Positions 34,324 through 47,444 are shown, counted from the stretch's first letter. The stretch is 64,000 nucleotides of DNA from Gordonia namibiensis NBRC 108229 (GCF_000298235.1 NZ_BAHE01000019.1:62001-126000); one strand, 5' to 3'. Numbers and translations are program-made. The notes: generated by a model not told the origin, from the sequence alone.

Positions 34324-35481
34324 TCAGACGTCCAGCGTGCAGTCGCCGGCGGCCGCGCTGACACACGTCTGGATACGTTCGCCCTCGACATGCTCGGCAC
34401 CGGAGCGCAGATCGCGCACGCAACCCTTGTCGAGCATCACCACGCAGCTCTGGCAGATACCCATCCGGCAGCCGAACGGCATGATCTCGCCTGCGGCCTC
34501 CCCGGCCTCGAGAAGGGTCGTCGCGCCGTCGACCTCCGCGGTCTTGCCCGAGCGCTTGAACGTCACGGTGCCGCCCTGGGCACCCACCACACCGCGTTCG
34601 AGGGCGAACCGCTCGATGTGCAGTTGCTCGTCCAGGTCGGCATCGGAGTAGAGCCGGTGCAGGCCGTCGAGGAACCCCGCCGGACCACACGCCCAGGTCT
34701 GGCGCTCACGCCAGTCGGGGCACAGACTCGGCAGGACCTCCGGGGTGACCTTGCCGTCGGTGCGGGTGTACTGCACGTGCAGGTCCACGAGACCCGACGA
34801 CGCCATCGCCTCGAGTTCGTCGGCGAACAACAGATCGGCCTCGGAGGGCGTCGAATGGATCAACCGGATGTCGGTGGTCTGATCGCGCTGCCTGACCGTG
34901 CGCAGCATCGAGATGATCGGGGTGAGTCCACTACCGGCCGTCGCGAACAGGATCTTCTGCGGCAACGGGTCGGGAAGGACGAATTCACCGCGCGGCGCGG
35001 CGAGACGCACCACGGTGCCCGGCGTCAAACCGTTCACGAGGTGAGAGGACAGGAAGCCCTCCGGCATCGCCTTCACGGTGATCGCGATGGTCTTGTCGTG
35101 CGCCGACGCGTCGGGGGTCGAGGTGAGCGAGTACGACCGCCACGTCCACCGACCGTCCATGAGGACACCGATGCCGACGTACTGACCGGGTGCGTAGTCG
35201 AACGAGAACCCCCAGCCCGGACGGATCCGGATGGTCGCGGTGTCCTCGGTCTCCCGGTTCACCGAGATGACCTTGCCGCGCAGCTCTCGAGCCGACCACA
35301 GGGGGTTGGCGAGATGCAGGTAATCGTCGGGCAGCAGCGGCGTCGTGATGCGGGTGACCGCCGCACGAACCCACTGCGCACCGCGGCTACGCGCGGCGAC
35401 CCCGGCCACCGGTTCTTCGAATCGCTCGAGCAGACCCAACGCACACACCGCCTTCGATGTCAGGAACACTGCGCCTGACAC
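34324..35481 (-). CDS. Desaturase-associated ferredoxin-NADPH oxidoreductase (Rv3230c-like)
   Basis: The 385-residue protein has an FAD-binding domain (RSYSLTSTP near residue 120), an NAD(P) domain (ATAGSGLTPIISMLR near 190, CGPAGFLDGL near 266) and a C-terminal [2Fe-2S] domain (CRMGICQSC...C). It is the electron donor of the DesA3 desaturase in mycobacteria, where the two genes are neighbours. Here a GNAT gene is interposed and the desaturase genes lie further downstream. The start is GTG at 35481, one base from the operator repeat, which implies a leaderless mRNA or a start slightly downstream (a GTG lies 11 codons in). Confidence 0.9.
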   Translation of the reverse strand: MSGAVFLTSKAVCALGLLERFEEPVAGVAARSRGAQWVRAAVTRITTPLLPDDYLHLANPLWSARELRGKVISVNRETEDTATIRIRPGWGFSFDYAPGQYVGIGVLMDGRWTWRSYSLTSTPDASAHDKTIAITVKAMPEGFLSSHLVNGLTPGTVVRLAAPRGEFVLPDPLPQKILFATAGSGLTPIISMLRTVRQRDQTTDIRLIHSTPSEADLLFADELEAMASSGLVDLHVQYTRTDGKVTPEVLPSLCPDWRERQTWACGPAGFLDGLHRLYSDADLDEQLHIERFALERGVVGAQGGTVTFKRSGKTAEVDGATTLLEAGEAAGEIMPFGCRMGICQSCVVMLDKGCVRDLRSGAEHVEGERIQTCVSAAAGDCTLDV

Positions 35482-35482
35482 T

Positions 35483-35506
35483 CTAACCTACGCAACCGTA
35501 GGTTAG
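35483..35506. promoter_or_regulatory. Inverted-repeat operator at the reductase gene start
   Basis: CTAACCTACG-N4-CGTAGGTTAG is a perfect 10-4-10 inverted repeat one base upstream of the reductase start codon. It matches the desaturase operator at 32865-32890. Binding here would block transcription start, so the reductase and desaturase genes are probably repressed together. Confidence 0.75.
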
Positions 35507-35531
35507 CGCCATCGAGGATCGTCGACCGGCC

Positions 35532-36098
35532 TCAGAGCAGTTCGAGCAGGAACGGCAGCTCCTGGGTGGCGTACCAGGCGAGGTCGAAGTCCTCGATGTC
35601 GCCGACGGCCAGTTCCGCGTCGAGGTCGCCCATGTCGGCGGCATCGATCACGACCACGGCGGCACGGACCTTGTCCTCCGCCTCCTTCACGTCGACGTGG
35701 ACCGAGGCGACCGCCGAAAGCGGGATCGTCCCGCCGACCTTGACCACGGCGTCGTCGAGATCCGGACGCAGTTTCACATCCTCGACGTCGGCGGCGACGA
35801 CCACGCGGCGCGGCGGCAGCGACGGGGTCACGCCCGGCTTCGTCACCGCCTCGTCCGCGGCGAGATCGTGCTCGGCCTCGGCGTCGCCGGATTCCGGCGC
35901 CTCCCCGGCGAGCAGACGCAGTGAGGCCCGGGCAGCCTCCCGCATCGCGACCTCCGAGAGCTCCTCGTCGTCACCCGAGACGAACGCCTCACGCAGGGCC
36001 GGGGTCAACGCGAACCCGGTTCCGCCGATCGGCCGGAACTCGCCGTCGGAGTTGAGCTGCATCAGCATTGCCAATGTCGCCGGCAGGTAGACCCTCAT
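35532..36098 (-). CDS. DUF6912-like conserved protein (Rv3231c-like)
   Basis: The 188-residue acidic protein starts MRVYLPATLAML and ends with DFDLAWYATQELPFLLELL, a pattern I associate with the conserved Rv3231c group next to Rv3230c. It has no membrane segment or catalytic motif; a region rich in Glu/Asp lies near residues 65-85. Position and orientation fit the mycobacterial order. Function is unknown. Confidence 0.75.
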   Translation of the reverse strand: MRVYLPATLAMLMQLNSDGEFRPIGGTGFALTPALREAFVSGDDEELSEVAMREAARASLRLLAGEAPESGDAEAEHDLAADEAVTKPGVTPSLPPRRVVVAADVEDVKLRPDLDDAVVKVGGTIPLSAVASVHVDVKEAEDKVRAAVVVIDAADMGDLDAELAVGDIEDFDLAWYATQELPFLLELL

Positions 36099-36174
36099 TC
36101 GACCATCGCTCTCATAGAACGACCGCTCACGCGGTCCGATTGCGGTACCCGCTCACCTTAGCCGCGCCCCTGAC

Positions 36175-37644
36175 TCAGTCGGTGACCAGCAACTCCTCGC
36201 AGGACTCCGTGACGTAGTCCGCCAGAACGGGCAGGTCGGGAATGACCCCGCGGTCGGCCATGAACGAGAACTGCAGCCGGTCACCGTATTCGACGATGCT
36301 GACCGCAAGTGCCCTCTGCGAGACGAGAACCGGGATGTAGAAGATCTCGCGGACCGGCGCGCCGAGCACGAACCGGTCGGCGATCGGGGCGGTGCTCATC
36401 GCCACCGGGACGTTGTACCCGCGACTGTCGAGCGACCGGAACGCGCGCGAGCTGAAGTCGGCGAAGGGTACGAGCCCGAGCTCCGGGAACAGCGGACTCG
36501 GCCCGGTGCTCATCCGGCGCGGCGACTGCGCATAGCGCTCGGCGAGGCCCGCGACCTGGGCGAGGCGCACCGTCGGATTCGACTCCCCGACAGGCAGGTC
36601 CGTCACGAAACTCGGTTTGCCGACGTTGATCCAGCCCGGCTCTGCATGCGCCTCGATCTCCACCCCGGGGTCGCGCGGCGACAGCGGGATCACCACGCGG
36701 ACGGTGTCGGCCGGTACCGCCGCCGGGTCGACCGACAACATCCAACGACGCACCACCCCTGAGATGATGGCGAGTTCCACGTCGTTGACGGTGCAGTTGT
36801 GGTGCTCGGCAATCTTTGCGCAGTCGCGGCGCGGGATCGACGCCGTGGTGAACGTGCGGGTCGTCGTGCCCGTGTTGTTGAGCGGGCTGCGCGGGGCGTG
36901 GTCGGTGAGCTGCCCGACGACGTCACCGGCCCGGCGGACGGTCCGGCCGACCACCGACCGCACCTCGGAGACCAGACCGTTGCCGCGCACGACGGTCTCG
37001 ACGAGATCGCCCGGGCGCGCCATCGCCTCGGCGAGTGCACTCACGACCAGGTTCGCCGACCCCGGCGGCGAGCCGGGCATCCACAGCTCCTCGGGCAGCT
37101 CCTCCGGCTCGTCGGTGGGGTCGCAGATGACCTCACTGATCTCGGGATGGTCCGGGCCGTCGATCAGACACCGATGCGACTTGGTGAGGATCGCGAGCCG
37201 GCCGTCGGCCAGGCCCTCGATCAGGTACATCTCCCACAGCGGCCGGGTGCGATCCAACGGCCGGGACATCACCCGGGAGATGAGCTCGGCGAGATCTGCG
37301 GGACCACCGGGCCGTGGCAACCCGGAGCGCCGGATGTGGAAGTTGATGTCGAAGTCCCGGTCGTCGACCCACACCGGACGGGCGAGTCCGAACGTGACCT
37401 CGCGGACCACCTGCCGGTACCGGGGCGCCAGTTGGAGCCGGTTCTCGACCAGCGACACCAGCGACTGGTAATCGAGCGCGGGTCGACGGGACGTGGTCCC
37501 GTTCTCCCCGGTCGTCGGGTCGCCGGCCTTCGTCGGCTCGCCGGTAGAGGGGTCGACGACCAGCAACGCCCCGAGATGCGTTGTCGACCGGGAATCGTCG
37601 AGGAAGTAGTACATCGCGTCGCGCGGCGACAAACGGTTCACCAC
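36175..37644 (-). CDS. Wax ester synthase/diacylglycerol acyltransferase-like protein with altered active site
   Basis: The 489-residue protein belongs to the WS/DGAT family that makes triacylglycerol and wax esters from acyl-CoA. The N-terminus (VNRLSPRDAMYYFLDD) and the downstream SPLN and PVAMS segments are typical. The catalytic HHxxxDG, however, reads KSHRCLIDG near residue 163, so the second His, which serves as base in characterised enzymes, is Arg. The protein may be inactive as an acyltransferase or have another role. It occupies the position of tgs3 (Rv3234c) in the mycobacterial order. The start is GTG at 37644, with another GTG next to it. Confidence 0.85.
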   Translation of the reverse strand: MVNRLSPRDAMYYFLDDSRSTTHLGALLVVDPSTGEPTKAGDPTTGENGTTSRRPALDYQSLVSLVENRLQLAPRYRQVVREVTFGLARPVWVDDRDFDINFHIRRSGLPRPGGPADLAELISRVMSRPLDRTRPLWEMYLIEGLADGRLAILTKSHRCLIDGPDHPEISEVICDPTDEPEELPEELWMPGSPPGSANLVVSALAEAMARPGDLVETVVRGNGLVSEVRSVVGRTVRRAGDVVGQLTDHAPRSPLNNTGTTTRTFTTASIPRRDCAKIAEHHNCTVNDVELAIISGVVRRWMLSVDPAAVPADTVRVVIPLSPRDPGVEIEAHAEPGWINVGKPSFVTDLPVGESNPTVRLAQVAGLAERYAQSPRRMSTGPSPLFPELGLVPFADFSSRAFRSLDSRGYNVPVAMSTAPIADRFVLGAPVREIFYIPVLVSQRALAVSIVEYGDRLQFSFMADRGVIPDLPVLADYVTESCEELLVTD

Positions 37645-37692
37645 GCCGCCGATCCTAGCCGTCCGGGAGCGTCGGGGCCGGACTCGACGGGG

Positions 37693-38295
37693 TCAGCAGA
37701 ACTCGAGGGCCACCAGCTGCCAGCGGTATTCGACCTGACCGAGACCTGACCGCACACCGATGCCGGGGCGCGAATCGTTCCCGCGCACACGGCACGGCTT
37801 GCGCTCGACGCGCCCGGCGAAGGCCCGAACACGCCCACCACGGAGGTAGGAGCCGAACACCTCGGCCGCACTGGTGTCGCACAATTGGACGTGCACACGC
37901 TGGAGAACCGTACCGCGAGCGGGCGGACCCCCTGGGGCACCGGTGGTTTCGGCCACCCTGAAGGCATCGTGACGAACCAGCGCGGCCACCTGATCGGCGA
38001 TCGACGGCGACACTGAGTCACCGAGATGCGCTATCCCCCTCCGACGGTCGATGACCTCGAAGAGCAGTCGCGATGTGGCCACGGTGAACCGTCGGGCCTC
38101 CACCGCGGCGGCCAGGGTCTTGCGTGAGGTTCCCGCGCCGGGACGCGGCCGCGGGAACACGGCGCGCACGGTCCCGGAGCCGACCGCACCGGCACCCATC
38201 GCGCCGGGCCCGGCCGGCTCATACGTCGGGGCGGGCAGTACCCGGACCCGCGGCGTCCGTGTAGCGACGGGAGGAGCGGAGGTGAGTGTCTGCAT
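37693..38295 (-). CDS. Rv3235-family protein
   Basis: The 200-residue protein has an Ala/Pro/Arg-rich N-terminal third. A compact C-terminal domain follows, with VATSRLLFEVIDRRRGIAHL and VQLCDTSAAEVFGSY, ending in YRWQLVALEFC. That C-terminal pattern is what I associate with the Rv3235 family found next to secA. The function is not known. The gene lies 54 bp from the end of secA and is co-directional. Confidence 0.75.
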   Translation of the reverse strand: MQTLTSAPPVATRTPRVRVLPAPTYEPAGPGAMGAGAVGSGTVRAVFPRPRPGAGTSRKTLAAAVEARRFTVATSRLLFEVIDRRRGIAHLGDSVSPSIADQVAALVRHDAFRVAETTGAPGGPPARGTVLQRVHVQLCDTSAAEVFGSYLRGGRVRAFAGRVERKPCRVRGNDSRPGIGVRSGLGQVEYRWQLVALEFC

Positions 38296-38349
38296 GGGGA
38301 TTGGACGCAGCCACTCCCCTGTCGGGTTCCACTTTCTCCCGAAATTTTT

Positions 38350-41169
<2,820 letters not shown>

Positions 41170-41287
41170 CGTGGATCGAGTCCCTCACCTGTAGAAAACA
41201 CACGGAATCCGGCCCGTGCGAAAGCACAGACCGGATCCCATGGTAGCGAGGTGAGCTGAGCAGACCCTGATCGACCGGCACGTTGCC

Positions 41288-41304
41288 GGGACGAACTTCG
41301 TCCC
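41288..41304 (-). terminator. Hairpin GGGACGAA-C-TTCGTCCC after hpf
   Basis: A perfect 8 bp stem lies 43 bp past the hpf stop codon and before secA. It lacks a T-run, so it might reduce rather than end read-through. Confidence 0.4.
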
Positions 41305-41346
41305 TTCGGATTCGTCGGCGGACCGTCGGGAACGCTCAGCCCGCGT

Positions 41347-42168
41347 TCATGTCAGGCGGATGAGGCCGTAGTCGAAGGCATGCCTGCGGTAGACGACCGA
41401 CGGCTTGTCGCTCTCCTTGTCGTGGAACAGGAAGAAGTCGTGCCCCACGAGCTCCATCTCGTAGAGCGCGTCGTCGACCGTCATCGGCACCGCGGTGTGC
41501 TCCTTCACGCGCACGATCTGACCGGGTGTGTAATCGTCCACGTCGTCGTAGTCGGACTTCGTGGAATCGGCCAGGGCGGTGCCCGGATCGCCGACGAAAC
41601 CGTCGACGGACAGTTGGTTGTCCCGCAACGGCGGTGCGCCGATCTCGGTGGCCTCGGCCACCGACAGCGGACGGCGGTTGCCGTGGTGCACGCGGCGGCG
41701 GTCCTTCACCCGCCGGAGACGGGACTCGAGCTTGTCGAGGGCACGTTCGAGTGCGGCGTAGAAGTTCTCGCCGCACGCCTGCGAACGCACGATCGGGCCC
41801 TTGCCCTTCGCGGTGACCTCCACCTTCTGACAGACCTTGGCCTGCCGACGGTTCCGATAGTGCTTCAGCTCGACGTCGAATTCGAAGATCGTCGGATCGA
41901 ATCGCTCGAGACGAGCGAGCTTGTCGCCGACGTAGATGCGGTAGTGGTCGGGTATCACGACGTTGCGGCCGCTGAACACGATCTTGGCGATGGGCTCGGC
42001 GGGTTCGTCGGCGTCCACCGTTCCGGGTGGGCGGACGAACGCGAACTCCTGGTCGTCGGAGTCGTTCTGGGCGGGTTGGTGGTCGGGCTCGAGGCCCTCC
42101 TCCACGGTCGGCCTGGGGTCCGCGATTTTCGGTTCGCGCTGGCCTTTGCGGTGGATGACTGTGGACAT
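41347..42168 (-). CDS. hpf: Ribosome hibernation-promoting factor, long form
   Basis: The 273-residue protein has the S30AE domain at about residues 60-160 (IVFSGRNVVIPDHYRIYVGDKL and FYAALERALDKLESRLRR). A C-terminal dimerisation domain follows at about 210-273 (VRVKEHTAVPMTVDDALYEMEL, HDFFLFHD). Long HPFs dimerise 70S ribosomes into inactive 100S particles in stationary phase. The N-terminal 55-residue extension is acidic and specific to this lineage. GGAGGT lies 6 bases before the ATG. Confidence 0.93.
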   Translation of the reverse strand: MSTVIHRKGQREPKIADPRPTVEEGLEPDHQPAQNDSDDQEFAFVRPPGTVDADEPAEPIAKIVFSGRNVVIPDHYRIYVGDKLARLERFDPTIFEFDVELKHYRNRRQAKVCQKVEVTAKGKGPIVRSQACGENFYAALERALDKLESRLRRVKDRRRVHHGNRRPLSVAEATEIGAPPLRDNQLSVDGFVGDPGTALADSTKSDYDDVDDYTPGQIVRVKEHTAVPMTVDDALYEMELVGHDFFLFHDKESDKPSVVYRRHAFDYGLIRLT

Positions 42169-42553
42169 TCAACTACCTCCTGAATTGTTCCCGGCGGCGG
42201 TTGGGTCATCGTGATCTGTTGTCGCACTGATAATTTGGCCGACGCCGAGGATTTGTCCATGCCAGCTGACAGCTGACACTCATCGACAGGGGCATCACCT
42301 CCCGAAAATCGGTCGTGTCCGGCGCGGGGACTCAACTGTCCTCCCGGCAACCCGATGTACCCAAGACCGTAGTCGCAAGTTCGGGTATCGGCCACGTTTT
42401 GCCCCGCCGCGTCGGGTATCCCGGGACAAGTCGGGACCGAGGGCCCGCGCGCGGTGATCCCAAGGACTCGGACAACTCACCGAACAGGGCGGATCTCTCC
42501 ACAGGCTCCGCCGGCCACACCTGGCGTGCGGCGCCCGGGCCTAGGGTCGGGAC
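42169..42553. other. Intergenic region between hpf and comF
   Basis: This divergent region should carry the hpf promoter (an AT-richer part at 42215-42245) and the comF promoter (TAGGGT, 42542-42547). A short direct repeat (AGCTGACAGCTGACA) lies at about 42264. No gene-like frame or strong hairpin was found. Confidence 0.5.
42542..42553 (+). promoter_or_regulatory. -10 hexamer TAGGGT of comF, probable leaderless start
   Basis: TAGGGT (42542-42547) is 6 bases before the ATG, with no ribosome-binding site between. Confidence 0.45.
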
Positions 42554-43222
42554 ATGGTCTGGGGTCAGGTGCCGGCCGCGGCGGCGGATCTGGTCTTCCC
42601 GGTGGTCTGCGGCGGGTGCGCACGGCCCGGGACCCCGTGGTGCGCCCGCTGCGAGACCGCCTGGCACGACGCTCCGGTCGCCGCCCGCCCGCGCATCTCA
42701 CCGGGTGTGCCGGTGTGGGCCCTCGGTCGTTACCGGGGTCCCCACCGGAACGGGATCATCGCCGTCAAGGAACACGACCGCCGTGATCTGATCCCGCCGC
42801 TGGGCGCCGCACTCGCCCACGCCGTGCGGGTGCTGGCCGGGTGGGGCGAGCTACCCGACGCCGACCGACTGGCGTTGATCCCCGCGCCCACCCGCCGGCT
42901 GAGCGCACGACGCCGCGGCGGCGATCGGGTCGCCGCGATCGCCGAACACGCCGCACCACTCCTGGGTTCCCGTGTGACCGTCGCACCGCTGCTGATGACC
43001 GCGGCGACCGCCCGCGACTCCGCCGGACTCGACGCGCGAGCACGTGCTCGCAACCTCGCGGGGGCGGTCCGCCTCCGCAGCGGTGCGCGTCCACCGCACG
43101 GTGCCGCGGCGCTCCTGGTCGACGACGTGCTGACCACCGGGGCCACTGCAGCCGAGTCGGTCCGCGTTCTGCACGCCGCCGGGATCGGGGTCGCGGCGGT
43201 CGTCGTCCTGGCCGCCGCCTAG
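42554..43222 (+). CDS. ComF-family phosphoribosyltransferase-like protein
   Basis: The 222-residue protein has an N-terminal Cys-rich zinc-ribbon (CGGCARPGTPWCARC near residue 18), and a C-terminal phosphoribosyltransferase motif (ALLVDDVLTTGATAAES near 192). ComF proteins are linked to DNA uptake in Bacillus, but in actinobacteria the role is unclear. It lies on the plus strand between two minus-strand genes; in M. tuberculosis the corresponding gene (Rv3242c), as I recall, points the same way as its neighbours. Confidence 0.88.
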   Translation: MVWGQVPAAAADLVFPVVCGGCARPGTPWCARCETAWHDAPVAARPRISPGVPVWALGRYRGPHRNGIIAVKEHDRRDLIPPLGAALAHAVRVLAGWGELPDADRLALIPAPTRRLSARRRGGDRVAAIAEHAAPLLGSRVTVAPLLMTAATARDSAGLDARARARNLAGAVRLRSGARPPHGAAALLVDDVLTTGATAAESVRVLHAAGIGVAAVVVLAAA

Positions 43223-43241
43223 GAAGATCCCGCCCCGGCGA

Positions 43242-45005
43242 TCAGGGCAGAACCGGGATCGCCCCGGCGATCATGGCGGGTTCGACCTCGGTCCAGTACT
43301 GGTCGGGCTGCCCGTTGTTGCTGCCGAGGCGCAACACGCCGCGCTGATCCCCGACGTAGATGGTCGAGGCATTCGCCACCACGGCCCGCACCGGTGGGGA
43401 CACGTTCCCGCTGAGCAGGCCGACCGCCGGGGTGCCGTTGATCGACAGCTGCACCACCGGGGACTCCGGCGCCTCCCGGGCGACGACCAGAGTCGTCGGT
43501 GACGCCCAGTCCAGGGACACCGCACGGTTGCCGATGTTGTAGGCCGCGATCCGCGGGCTGGTCAACGACACCTGCCCCTCGGCGTTCGTCGACAGCACGG
43601 CGAACACGATCTGCCCGCCTACGACGAGGGCAACCCGGACACCGTCCGGAGCCACCTGCATCTCGGTGATCGCGCCGCGCGCCACCCTCGGTATCGACGA
43701 TGCCTCGACCGGGACGGTCTGGGTGCCGTCGTCGTCGCGCTGCCACTGCACCGGCTTCCCGTCGACGACCACCCACACAGCGTTCTCGTCGGCGCCGAAG
43801 GAGGGACGGGTGATGGACACCCCGCTGACGATCGGCCCGACGTCGCCGCCGTAGTCGCCGATCACGCACTCGAGCCGGCGGTCTCCCGCCGTCCGCACCG
43901 CGGCGACCCGCGCGCCGTTGTCGGAGATCGTCGCCGCCCGCACGTCGCGAGACGAACCGAGAGGTCCGCGCACCGGCACGGTCGCGGTGTCGGTCACCGC
44001 ACGCAATGCGCCGCCGGTGACGACGTTCAGGCCGACGTCGGTGGACGGCACCGCGTTCGGATCGAAGGAGCGGAGGTCGGCGGGTTGCCATCCCGAGGCG
44101 CGTTCGGCGGCGAGGGGCGCACCGTCGGCGTCGATCACGTACGGCCCGGCGATGTCGGCGCCGTCGAGTGTCCAGACGATCTGCGCCGCGAGCACGGTGC
44201 GGTCCCGGCTCGACGGGTTGCCGATGCCGCTGAGGTCGACGCGCACTCCGCCGCCGGCGAGGCCGACGACCGGTCCGCGCAGCGTCGAACCGCTCGGGAA
44301 GCCGCTGTCGACGGCCGCGGACAGGTCGGCGGCGGGCCCGCCGAGGAGCCGGTTGACCAGCGCCGTCGGATCGGTCGCCTGCCCGGAGTAGAACCAGCGG
44401 GGGTCCGGGACGAGCCGTCGGCCGGTGCGGTCGGAGAAGTAGAGCGATACCGGACGATAGGTGTTGTCGAACTGGTCGCGGTCGATCATCGCCCCGTTCG
44501 GCAGCGGCCCGTCGATGCGCCACTGGTCGCCCTGGCGGGTCAGGCTGATGCTGGTCTCGACCCGTCCCGACGCGGGCAGCAACTGCCCGTCGGACTTGAG
44601 TGTCCCGACGTTGTCGCCGGTGAGCCGCATTCGAACGGAGTCCTCGTTGCGCTGGTCGACGAAGATGCTGATCTCGTCGAGGATCAGTGCGTCACCGCGG
44701 TCGTCCCACTGCTGGGAGGCCACCGGCGTCAGGAAGGCGCGGGCGGCGTCGTGGCCGGAGTCGGGATCGACCGTGGACTTGAGGAACGCCCGGACGAGGG
44801 CTTCCGGGTCCATGTCGGACTGGGGCACCGGGGCCGCGTTGGTGGCGCCCTCACGCTGGAAGGACTTGATGGGCTGGGGCGAGGAGTCGTTCGGGATCGA
44901 CCCGCAGGCCGACACCACGACCATCGCCACGGTTGCCGTGGCGACGGCGATCAGGAACCCCAGAACACTCCGCCGCGGGTGCTCCGGATGACGTACCACG
45001 CTCAT
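43242..45005 (-). CDS. lpqB: Lipoprotein LpqB
   Basis: The 587-residue lipoprotein has a signal peptide ending in a lipobox (VVSAC, Cys near residue 33), a GerMN-like domain and a beta-propeller-like C-terminal part. LpqB works with the MtrAB two-component system in envelope homeostasis. The ATG at 45005 is the natural start since it overlaps the mtrB stop by four bases (ATGA); the longer upstream frame lies inside mtrB. The order mtrA-mtrB-lpqB is conserved. Confidence 0.93.
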   Translation of the reverse strand: MSVVRHPEHPRRSVLGFLIAVATATVAMVVVSACGSIPNDSSPQPIKSFQREGATNAAPVPQSDMDPEALVRAFLKSTVDPDSGHDAARAFLTPVASQQWDDRGDALILDEISIFVDQRNEDSVRMRLTGDNVGTLKSDGQLLPASGRVETSISLTRQGDQWRIDGPLPNGAMIDRDQFDNTYRPVSLYFSDRTGRRLVPDPRWFYSGQATDPTALVNRLLGGPAADLSAAVDSGFPSGSTLRGPVVGLAGGGVRVDLSGIGNPSSRDRTVLAAQIVWTLDGADIAGPYVIDADGAPLAAERASGWQPADLRSFDPNAVPSTDVGLNVVTGGALRAVTDTATVPVRGPLGSSRDVRAATISDNGARVAAVRTAGDRRLECVIGDYGGDVGPIVSGVSITRPSFGADENAVWVVVDGKPVQWQRDDDGTQTVPVEASSIPRVARGAITEMQVAPDGVRVALVVGGQIVFAVLSTNAEGQVSLTSPRIAAYNIGNRAVSLDWASPTTLVVAREAPESPVVQLSINGTPAVGLLSGNVSPPVRAVVANASTIYVGDQRGVLRLGSNNGQPDQYWTEVEPAMIAGAIPVLP

Positions 45006-46672
45006 TCGGTACCAGCCTCCACACCTGGTGTGCGGCCACTCGTCTTGGCAGCGGCGCGGGGTGCCGAGCCGACCGACTTCAGCGGCAGGGGCGAACCGAG
45101 CACCTTGTGGCCGCGGACGAGAGGCAGCGTCAGCCGGAAGCACGCACCCTTACCGGGTTCGCCCCACGCCTCGAGCCGGCCCTGATGCAGTCGGGCGTCC
45201 TCGATGCTGATCGCCAGGCCGAGACCGGTGCCGCCGGAGCGCCGGAACCGCGACGGATCCGAACGCCAGAACCGGTTGAACACCAGCTTCTCCTCCCCCG
45301 GCCGCAACCCGATGCCCTGGTCACGGACCGTGATGGCGACGGCGTCGCCGTCGGATCGCATCGTCAGTGTCACCGGTTTCCGTTCGCCGTGGTCGATCGC
45401 GTTGGCGAGCAGGTTGCGCAGAATCCGCTCGACGCGGCGCGGGTCGATCTCGGCGAGCACGGGTTCGGCGGGCAGGTCCAGGACGAGCTCGGTCCCGGTC
45501 TCCTCGGCGAGGTGTCGGACGGTGGCCAGCGCACCGTCGATCGGGATGGCCATGTCCATCCGTTCCGCCGCCAGTTCGGCCATGCCTGCGTCGTGGCGGG
45601 AGATCTCCAGCAGCTCGTTGAGCAGGGTCTCGAACCGGTCGAGTTCCTTGTCCAGCAGTTCGACCGAACGCTTGCGGACAGGGTCGAGTTCGTCGCGGCC
45701 CTCGTAGAGCACGTCCGAGGCCATCCGCACGGTGGTCAGCGGTGTCCGCAGCTCGTGGCTGACGTCGGAGGTGAACTGACGCTGTAGGCCGCCGAACTCC
45801 TCGAGGTGGGTGATCTGCTTGGACAGGCTCTCGGCCATGTCGTTGAACGACATCGCGAGACGGGCCATGTCGTCCTCGCCGCGCACGGGCATGCGCTCCT
45901 TGAGACGGCCGTCGGCGAACCGGACGGCGATCCGGGAGGCCGACCGGACCGGGATGACCACCTGCCGGGAGACCAGCCAGGCGATCGCCGCCAGCAGACC
46001 CAGCAGGACGATGCTTCCGGTCAGCAGGGTGCCGCGGACGAGGTCGACGGTGTTCTGCTCCGCGGTCAGCGGGAACACCAGATACAGCTCGAGCCCCGGC
46101 ACCGAGGCGTTGGTCGGGGTGCCCACGATCAGGGCCGGCGCCTGTCCGCCGGAACCGTCGGGAACCTGGGTGTACTGGTAGGCCACCTGGCCGCCGCGGA
46201 CCATGTCCCGCAGGTTCGACGGCACCTCGGCGGTCGGTCCGACGCCACTGGCCGCGCTGCTCTCGGCGGCGCCGGGGACGATGAGCACGGTGTCGAAGGC
46301 GCCGACCGTGCCGGAGGCCTGACCCGTGTCGGCGTCACGGTCGGTGAGCAGCGATCGCGTCTGACGCAGCCGGTTCTGCACCGACATGTTGCCTGCGCCG
46401 CTGGACAGGTCGCGTTCGACCGAGATGCGGGCGCGGTCGATCTCCTCGGTGGCCGCGGCCAGCTTCACGTCGAGGAGACGGTCGGTGATCTGGGAGACCA
46501 GTACGAAACCGAGGATGAGGAGCACGACGACCGACAGCAACAACGTCGACGCCACGACCCGTAACTGCAACGAGCGCCGCCAGATGTGCCCGAAGGCACG
46601 TCCGACAGCGCCGGCAGCACGGGTGAAGCGCCCGAAGGTGCTGTTGACCCGTCGTCGAGATCGACCGATCAC
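45002..46672 (-). CDS. mtrB: Sensor histidine kinase MtrB
   Basis: The 556-residue membrane kinase has two transmembrane helices (about residues 38-60 and 205-228) flanking an extracytoplasmic domain. A HAMP domain, the dimerisation H-box ([16 protein letters not shown]) near residue 320 and a HATPase domain ([24 protein letters not shown]) follow. It phosphorylates MtrA and, in mycobacteria, controls cell division and envelope genes. It overlaps mtrA by 4 bp and lpqB by 4 bp, so the three are translationally coupled. Confidence 0.95.
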   Translation of the reverse strand: MIGRSRRRVNSTFGRFTRAAGAVGRAFGHIWRRSLQLRVVASTLLLSVVVLLILGFVLVSQITDRLLDVKLAAATEEIDRARISVERDLSSGAGNMSVQNRLRQTRSLLTDRDADTGQASGTVGAFDTVLIVPGAAESSAASGVGPTAEVPSNLRDMVRGGQVAYQYTQVPDGSGGQAPALIVGTPTNASVPGLELYLVFPLTAEQNTVDLVRGTLLTGSIVLLGLLAAIAWLVSRQVVIPVRSASRIAVRFADGRLKERMPVRGEDDMARLAMSFNDMAESLSKQITHLEEFGGLQRQFTSDVSHELRTPLTTVRMASDVLYEGRDELDPVRKRSVELLDKELDRFETLLNELLEISRHDAGMAELAAERMDMAIPIDGALATVRHLAEETGTELVLDLPAEPVLAEIDPRRVERILRNLLANAIDHGERKPVTLTMRSDGDAVAITVRDQGIGLRPGEEKLVFNRFWRSDPSRFRRSGGTGLGLAISIEDARLHQGRLEAWGEPGKGACFRLTLPLVRGHKVLGSPLPLKSVGSAPRAAAKTSGRTPGVEAGTE

Positions 46673-47346
46673 GGCGGGCCGGCCTTGTAGCCGACCCCCC
46701 TCACAGTCAGAACGACCTCAGGGTTCTCCGGGTCGGTTTCGACCTTCGCGCGCAGACGCTGGACATGCACGTTCACGAGTCTAGTGTCCGCCGGGTGGCG
46801 GTAGCCCCACACCTGCTCGAGGAGGACGTCGCGGGTGAAGACCTGTCGCGGCTTGCGGGCGAGTGCGACCAACAGGTCGAACTCGAGCGGTGTCAGCGAG
46901 ATCGGGACGCCGTCGCGGGTGACCTTGTGTGCGGGCACGTCGATCTCCACCGGCCCGATCGACAGCAGCTCGGCCGGCTCCTCGTCGGTACGACGCAGAC
47001 GGGCGCGGACGCGGGCGACGAGTTCCTTCGGCTTGAACGGCTTGACCATGTAGTCGTCGGCGCCGGATTCGAGACCCAGCACGACGTCGACGGTGTCGGA
47101 CTTCGCGGTCAGCATGACGATCGGGACGCCGGAATCGGCACGCAGCACACGGCACACGTCGATGCCGTTCATGCCCGGCAGCATCAGGTCGAGCAGCACC
47201 AGGTCGGGGCGGATCTCGCGCACGGCGGTGAGTGCCTGCGTACCGTCACCGACCACGAAGGGTTCGAAACCCTCGCCGCGCAACACGATCGTCAGCATCT
47301 CGGCGAGAGCGGCGTCGTCGTCGACGACGAGGATGCGAGGCTTCAT
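46669..47346 (-). CDS. mtrA: Response regulator MtrA
   Basis: The 225-residue OmpR-family regulator has the receiver domain ([10 protein letters not shown], phosphoacceptor Asp in [19 protein letters not shown]) and a winged-helix DNA-binding domain ([15 protein letters not shown]). The start is the ATG at 47346, which gives [11 protein letters not shown]; the upstream extension to 47427 is not family-like. It is essential in M. tuberculosis. It is divergent from tmk with a 98 bp gap. Confidence 0.96.
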   Translation of the reverse strand: MKPRILVVDDDAALAEMLTIVLRGEGFEPFVVGDGTQALTAVREIRPDLVLLDLMLPGMNGIDVCRVLRADSGVPIVMLTAKSDTVDVVLGLESGADDYMVKPFKPKELVARVRARLRRTDEEPAELLSIGPVEIDVPAHKVTRDGVPISLTPLEFDLLVALARKPRQVFTRDVLLEQVWGYRHPADTRLVNVHVQRLRAKVETDPENPEVVLTVRGVGYKAGPP

Positions 47347-47431
47347 GTGTCCAATGGTGACACCATCGTGATGAAAGCGTGGTGAATGACGCGCCGGAGG
47401 TGGACGTTCTGGCCGGATTCGTCCCACGCCA

Positions 47432-47444
47432 TAGACTCCTGCGC
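47432..47444 (+). promoter_or_regulatory. -10 hexamer TAGACT of tmk, leaderless start
   Basis: TAGACT (47432-47437) is followed by 7 bases and the GTG start at 47445, the same arrangement as at 22700-22712. It supports the GTG rather than the upstream ATG at 47379 as the tmk start. Confidence 0.55.
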
